From assembly GCA_036489885.1 (NCBI GenBank), contig DASXEW010000003.1, positions 62,001 to 126,000 on the forward strand: a DNA stretch of 64,000 nucleotides, read 5' to 3'. Numbering within the stretch: the stretch's first letter is position 1; every line of letters starts with the position of its first letter. The position numbers were made by a program, and so were the translations under genes. Positions 60,494 to 64,000 of the stretch are shown one piece after another. The stretch comes from Candidatus Baltobacteraceae bacterium. GTDB taxonomy: Bacteria > Vulcanimicrobiota > Vulcanimicrobiia > Vulcanimicrobiales > Vulcanimicrobiaceae. The notes beneath the pieces are model-generated. The model searched no databases. It saw nothing but the letters and a program-made list of their open reading frames with translations, and was not told the DNA's origin.

Positions 60494-60556
60494 CGCGATC
60501 ACCGGGCGCACGTGGGAGATCACCGGGCGCACGTGGCGCGATCACCGGGCGCACGT
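60494..60556 (+). repeat. Left minisatellite: three 21-22 bp units
   Basis: Three copies of GATCACCGGGCGCACGT with unit spacing 21 then 22 bases (ATC at 60498, 60519 and 60541). It is the reverse-complement counterpart of the longer array at 60910-61095. Confidence 0.85.
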
Positions 60557-60598
60557 TCGATTTCCGCTGGCGACTGACTTCGCGCAAAGGGCCGCCTC
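60553..60598 (+). repeat. Inverted repeat, left arm (46 bp)
   Basis: Matches the reverse complement of 60864-60909 at 44 of 46 positions by eye; flanking minisatellite units extend the symmetry about 18 bases outward. Contains TTCGCGCAAAGGGCCGCC. Confidence 0.88.
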
Positions 60599-60628
60599 AC
60601 GCAAACATTGCGCGATTCGCTTCCCCTT

Positions 60629-60670
60629 TGTCATCCTGATAGCGCCCGCAGGGCGCGTAGTCGAAGGACC
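60629..60670 (-). repeat. REP-like palindrome, left inner copy
   Basis: Reverse orientation: TGTCATCCTGATAGCGCCC then CAGGGCGCGTAGTCGAAGGAC. Stem GCGCCC-GCA-GGGCGC. Mirrors the copy at 60768-60814. Confidence 0.8.
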
Positions 60671-60767
60671 ATTCCAGTAACGCGGGCAGCGAAACGATGC
60701 ACCAGATCGAGCACGCGATCGTACCCCCAACCTTTAGAGGTCGTTTCGGCGCCGGCAGGATTACCTC

Positions 60768-60814
60768 GGTCCTTCGACTTCGCAACGCTGCGCGTTGCTA
60801 CGCTCAGGATGACA
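60768..60814 (+). repeat. REP-like palindrome, right inner copy
   Basis: GGTCCTTCGACTTCGCAACG then CTGCGCGTTGCTACGCTCAG and GATGACA; stem CAACGC-TGC-GCGTTG. Confidence 0.8.
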
Positions 60815-60820
60815 TATGGC

Positions 60821-60842
60821 GAGCGCTACGCTCAGGATGACA
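60821..60842 (+). repeat. Partial REP (3' half only)
   Basis: GAGCGCTACGCTCAGGATGACA, the right half of the preceding REP repeated seven bases downstream of it. Confidence 0.7.
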
Positions 60843-60863
60843 CCAGGGGCGTGATCGTGCCCA

Positions 60864-60909
60864 GAGGCGGCCCTTTGCGCGAAATCAGTCGCCAGCGCAA
60901 ATCGAACGT
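60864..60909 (-). repeat. Inverted repeat, right arm (46 bp)
   Basis: Reverse-complement partner of 60553-60598 with two mismatches; 265 bases separate the arms. Confidence 0.88.
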
Positions 60910-61095
60910 GCGCCCGGTAATCGCGCTACCTGTGCCCGGTAATCGCGCTACCTGTGCCCGATAATCGCGCTGGGTGCGCCCCGGTAATCGCGCTACGTGC
61001 GCCCGATAATCGCGCTGGGTGCGCCCGGTAATCGCGCTACGTGCGCCCGGTAATCGCGCTGGTTGCGCCCCGGTAATCGCGCTGGGTGCTCCCGG
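60910..61095 (-). repeat. Right minisatellite: eight 22-23 bp units
   Basis: Unit GTGCGCCCGGTAATCGCGCT with eight TAATCGC cores at 60918, 60940, 60962, 60985, 61007, 61029, 61051 and 61074, then a degenerate ninth. Units alternate partly between CTACGT and CTGGGT at the junction and between CGGTAATC and CGATAATC. The 656-bp interval 60475-61130 holds only these repeats; no credible gene or terminator is seen. Confidence 0.9.
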
Positions 61096-61130
61096 TCTGC
61101 AAGGCTCCGACTGCATTCGCGCGAACCGCG

Positions 61131-62570
61131 ATGCACATGAGCCGTTTATCTCGTTCGCGTTTTCTTGGCACAGCAACCGCTGCGGCGATGACGCCGATGG
61201 TCGAGTGGATCAGGCCGGCAATGGCGGAGGCTGCGCCCTCGAAGCTGTCAGACATCGATCATCTGGTTTTCCTGATGCAAGAAAACCGGTCGTTCGATCA
61301 CTACTTCGGGTCGCTTTCGGGCGTACGCGGTTTCGGCGATCCAAAAGCAATTGAGTTGCCGGAGGGGCGGCCGGTCTTTTATCAGCCCGATCAGCTGACC
61401 AAGGGCGGCTACATTCTTCCATTTCATCTCGATACGAAGACGACAAGCGCGCAACGCTTGCACGATCTCAGCCATGCATGGAAGATTCTGCACGAGAGTT
61501 GGAACGGCGGAAAATTCGACGGTTGGGTGAGCGCGCATCGCGAGAGCAACGGCGCGAGCGGTCCGTTGACGATGGGCTATTACACGCGCGGCGATTTGCC
61601 GTTCTATTACTCGCTGGCCGACGCATTTACGATTTGCGACGGATACCATTGCTCCGTGATGGGTCCAACCGATCCGAACCGTTACTTCTGGATGAGCGCG
61701 TCGATCGACGCCGACGGGAAGAACGGCGGCCCGGCCACCTACAACAACGAGCACAAGCGCTATACATGGCCGACCTACGCCGAGCAGTTGCAGAAAGCCG
61801 GCGTCTCGTGGCGAATTTATCGTCCGGAAAGCGATCGCGAATACCCGGTCGGCCTCGACGTCGTCATGAATTTCGCGCCGTTCCAAGACGCTGACAAGAG
61901 TTCGTCGTTCTACGACAACGGCGTGAAGCTGCGTTCCGTCGATACGATGCTGCAAGACATTCGCACCGGAAATCTGCCGTCGGTCACGTGGATCATTCCG
62001 CCGTATGCGCTCTGCGAGCATCCCGACATGCTGCCGGCAGCCGGCGAAGATTACGTGCGCCAGATTCTCGAAGCGTTTTGGTCGAATCCAAAGACCTGGT
62101 CGCGCACGGCCTTTATCATCGTCTACGACGAGAACGATGGGCTCTTCGATCACGTCGTGCCGCCGACGCCGCCGGCCGGTGCCGCAGGCGAATACGTCGG
62201 CGGCGCACCGGTCGGTCTCGGTTTCCGCGTGCCGTGCCTCGTTATCTCGCCGTTTTCGCGCGGCGGATACGTGTGCGGCGACACCTTCGACCACACGTCG
62301 TGTCTGCGTTTGATCGAGAAACGCTTCGGCGTAGAGGTTCCGAATCTCACGGCTTGGCGGCGACAAACCTGCGGCGATCTGACGAGCGCATTCGGCTTCG
62401 GGGAAGCTCCCAACACAAGCGTTCCATCGCTGCCGCAAACGGCTGATGCACTCCGCGCCGTCCAAGCCGCGCTCAGCAGACTCAACCCGCCGGCGGTCCC
62501 CTTTCACCAGGCGATGCCGAAGCCCGAACCCGGAACGATCGTCCGGAAGCGCCGAGGCACCATCGCGTAG
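61131..62570 (+). CDS. Phosphoesterase / phospholipase C-type secreted enzyme
   Basis: 479 residues from ATG at 61131 (ATG at 61137 also possible; the frame remains open into the repeat array). N-terminal signal with SRLSRSRFLGTATAAAM, Tat-like but lacking the full twin Arg. Alkaline-phosphatase-superfamily PF04185 motifs: FLMQENRSFDHYFGSLSGVR (metal site), SVMGPTDPNRYFWMSA, SVTWIIPPYALCEHPDML and IVYDENDGLFDHVVPPTPP (second metal site), then CLVISPFSRGGYVCGDTFDH-TSCLRLIEKRF. This family includes phospholipases C and acid phosphatases; phosphate scavenging from lipids or esters in the periplasm is the likely role. Twelve bases before the diguanylate cyclase gene. Confidence 0.9.
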   Translation: MHMSRLSRSRFLGTATAAAMTPMVEWIRPAMAEAAPSKLSDIDHLVFLMQENRSFDHYFGSLSGVRGFGDPKAIELPEGRPVFYQPDQLTKGGYILPFHLDTKTTSAQRLHDLSHAWKILHESWNGGKFDGWVSAHRESNGASGPLTMGYYTRGDLPFYYSLADAFTICDGYHCSVMGPTDPNRYFWMSASIDADGKNGGPATYNNEHKRYTWPTYAEQLQKAGVSWRIYRPESDREYPVGLDVVMNFAPFQDADKSSSFYDNGVKLRSVDTMLQDIRTGNLPSVTWIIPPYALCEHPDMLPAAGEDYVRQILEAFWSNPKTWSRTAFIIVYDENDGLFDHVVPPTPPAGAAGEYVGGAPVGLGFRVPCLVISPFSRGGYVCGDTFDHTSCLRLIEKRFGVEVPNLTAWRRQTCGDLTSAFGFGEAPNTSVPSLPQTADALRAVQAALSRLNPPAVPFHQAMPKPEPGTIVRKRRGTIA

Positions 62571-62582
62571 AAGTTAGGCCCT

Positions 62583-64000
62583 ATGCGGCTTCGTACGCTG
62601 GCTTGGGCCTTTGCCCTAGTCATTGTTTTCATTTTTCCGATGGCCGTCCGCTGGAGGCTAGAGCCTTCCGCGTCTATTCCTATCTTGACGAAATCAGACG
62701 CGTTGTACGATGCGTCGGGCGCCCTGCGCATCCAGGATGTCACCGGCGACGCTCGTACCGCATTTACGAGTGCGGCAGCGTTGCAGACGTTCCCTGAGGG
62801 CTACGTTCCTCGCGTCTACTGGTTTCGCGTAACGTTTCCGCGCGATGCGTCGATTTCATCGCCGGTACTCTCCTACAGCTACAAGGTCACGCAGATCGAC
62901 GTCTATCGCGCCACCGGCAACAGCTTCGAACACGCAGGCGCCGGATACGACCTCGCGGATCGCGATACGGCACTTGTTCCCGGAATATTACAGGTACCCG
63001 AATGGGCGCTCGACGGCGCGCCCATCTACATGCGCATCGCGACGGTCATAGACCCGCGCTCGGTGACGTTCCGGCCGCTCGCGCCGGTGTTGACGGCTTC
63101 GCTTCAGCGGCGTATCGCATTTGGATTTTTCGTAGGCTTCTTCGTTGCAATCGGCGCCTTCAATCTGTGGACATTCTTTGCGCTGCGCGATCGACCGCTG
63201 CTCGATTACGCGACCGTCATGTTTCTCGAAGCTGCCGCAACGGTCATCGGCTACGGCGCACTGTGGCAAGTACTTCCGCCGCTCACGTTCTTGGCCCGCG
63301 AGCTGATCTACGACTGCGCATCGCTCGGTGCCGCCGTCGCGCTAACCGTGTTCACCATCGGCTTTCTCCACCTGAGCGTACGCGACCGTCACGCGTTTTC
63401 CGTCGTCTTGTTCGGGACGGCGTGCGTGCTGACGGTCTACCTCACCGACTTCTTTCCGAACGCCACGCTCGCGTGGACGTGGACGCTCGTGGCAAGTCTG
63501 TTGTTCTACGCGACGTTGTTCTACGCCGGCGTGCGCGCGGCACGCTCGGGAATGCGCATCGGAACGATCTATGCGATCGGCATCGCGTGCACGATGCTCG
63601 GATACGCCATCAATATGAGCTCCTATGCGCTTCCGCGACAAGACCTCTTTGTCTACGCCTGGCAGGTCGGCGACGCGCTGCAGGCGCTGATCTTGGCGAT
63701 CGCCGTTGCTTCGAGCGTGCAAGAGACGCGTGCGGAGAACTTGCGACTCGTTTCGGAATCACGCGAACTCACGCAGCTTGCGGCGCTCGACGGACTCACC
63801 GGTGTCCTCAATCGCCGCTCGTTCGATCAAGCCTTGGACGATGCGGCGACGCGTTCCATTGCAACGAAGAAGCCGCTGGGCGTGCTGATCCTAGATATCG
63901 ACCACTTCAAGGACTACAATGACGGACTTGGGCATCAGGCCGGCGACGAAGCCTTGCGCGCGGTCGCGCAAGCTTGCGGTTCTTGCGTACGAACGGGAGA
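62583..64000 (+). CDS. 7TMR-DISM receptor diguanylate cyclase, 3' end cut by window
   Basis: 472 residues visible from ATG at 62583, no stop before the window ends. TM1 at about 5-22, an extracytoplasmic beta-rich domain (about 30-175, with YWFRVTFPRDASIS and VLSYSYKVTQIDVYRA) of the 7TMR-DISMED2 type that senses small ligands, seven hydrophobic segments (about 180-380), a short linker helix and a GGDEF domain beginning LAALDGLTGVLNRRSFDQAL and VLILDIDHFKDYNDGLGHQAGD. The GG[DE]EF active-site loop itself lies beyond the window, so activity cannot be judged. It would make cyclic di-GMP, the second messenger that commonly controls exopolysaccharide output. A longer frame at 63002-63922 is only a shadow of it. 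Confidence 0.9.
   Translation, partial: MRLRTLAWAFALVIVFIFPMAVRWRLEPSASIPILTKSDALYDASGALRIQDVTGDARTAFTSAAALQTFPEGYVPRVYWFRVTFPRDASISSPVLSYSYKVTQIDVYRATGNSFEHAGAGYDLADRDTALVPGILQVPEWALDGAPIYMRIATVIDPRSVTFRPLAPVLTASLQRRIAFGFFVGFFVAIGAFNLWTFFALRDRPLLDYATVMFLEAAATVIGYGALWQVLPPLTFLARELIYDCASLGAAVALTVFTIGFLHLSVRDRHAFSVVLFGTACVLTVYLTDFFPNATLAWTWTLVASLLFYATLFYAGVRAARSGMRIGTIYAIGIACTMLGYAINMSSYALPRQDLFVYAWQVGDALQALILAIAVASSVQETRAENLRLVSESRELTQLAALDGLTGVLNRRSFDQALDDAATRSIATKKPLGVLILDIDHFKDYNDGLGHQAGDEALRAVAQACGSCVRTG

Noticed and set aside
60910-61095. CRISPR array
   Set aside because: Units are directly adjacent (22-23 bp) with no spacers of 25-45 bp, and no cas gene is near.
61248-62507. 419-residue open frame antisense to the phosphoesterase gene
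   Set aside because: Shadow frame; the + strand phosphoesterase has all motifs in this stretch.
63002-63922. 306-residue Arg-rich + strand frame
   Set aside because: Frame-shifted shadow of the truncated diguanylate cyclase, which has matching DISM and GGDEF motifs.
1-64000. Insertion sequences, prophage, tRNA or rRNA genes
   Set aside because: No transposase, integrase, phage structural gene, tRNA cloverleaf or rRNA segment was recognised by eye; a tRNAscan-type search could still find a missed tRNA.

Overview
The window looks like one chromosomal segment of a free-living, outer-membrane-bearing bacterium with moderately high GC, dense gene packing, many GTG/TTG starts and 4-base start/stop overlaps. 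An LptD/OstA-like outer-membrane protein, an HldD heptose epimerase and lipoproteins argue for a diderm envelope. WhiA, a YabN-like MazG next to RqcP (YabO), and a PrsA/SurA-like foldase are more usual in Terrabacteria. Together with the dispersed palindromic repeats this suggests a diderm Terrabacteria lineage such as Candidatus Eremiobacterota (WPS-2); this placement is inference, not proof. No rRNA, tRNA, IS element, prophage or CRISPR array was recognised.

Positions 1-35,600 hold a large polysaccharide locus. The first block (1-11,827, all +) encodes GT4 glycosyltransferases, a small coiled-coil protein, a large membrane protein, a Wzx-like flippase, a Wzm/Wzt ABC exporter pair and a 1079-residue glycosyltransferase with four C-terminal beta-domain repeats. 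The middle block (11,788-28,617, frequent strand switches) holds sugar-nucleotide enzymes (a UDP-glucose dehydrogenase-type enzyme, a GDP-mannose 3,5-epimerase-like enzyme, a PseB/CapD-type dehydratase, an SQD1-like UDP-sulfoquinovose synthase and a GalE-like epimerase), two tandem paralogous membrane proteins, a beta-propeller-like protein, a FemAB-like transferase, a second flippase, a YdjC deacetylase, a GT2 and two methyltransferases. The third block (28,624-35,599, all -) encodes a second tandem-GT4 protein with its coiled-coil partner, a Wzy-type polymerase/ligase, MurJ, a WbaP/WcaJ-type initiating transferase and phosphopentomutase. The locus thus has an initiating enzyme, assembly enzymes, tailoring enzymes and both flippase/polymerase and ABC export routes.

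Positions 35,660-46,487 are an envelope-related mixed region: LptD-like barrel, secreted CBM-like protein, a lipoprotein and its secreted paralog, GtrB-like GT2, thymidine phosphorylase, a second Wzy paralog, a GT87-like mannosyltransferase, a methyltransferase, a decayed VapC toxin and HldD. Positions 46,524-60,474 are conserved housekeeping genes, all on +: mfd, a Gly-rich lipoprotein, a foldase, mazG, kal-like, rqcP, whiA, then the glycolytic run gap-pgk-tpiA-gpmI followed by a purine nucleoside phosphorylase. Positions 60,475-61,130 are a non-coding composite of 22-bp minisatellites, a 46-bp inverted repeat and nested palindromic repeats. A phospholipase C/phosphoesterase and a truncated 7TM diguanylate cyclase close the window.

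Themes that recur: duplication inside the window (Wzy pair, coiled-coil plus tandem-GT4 cassette pair, tandem GT-C-like pair, secreted-domain pair, shared beta-module), and a family of about seven REP-like palindromes, one of them inside a lipoprotein reading frame and two forming the leaders of genes.
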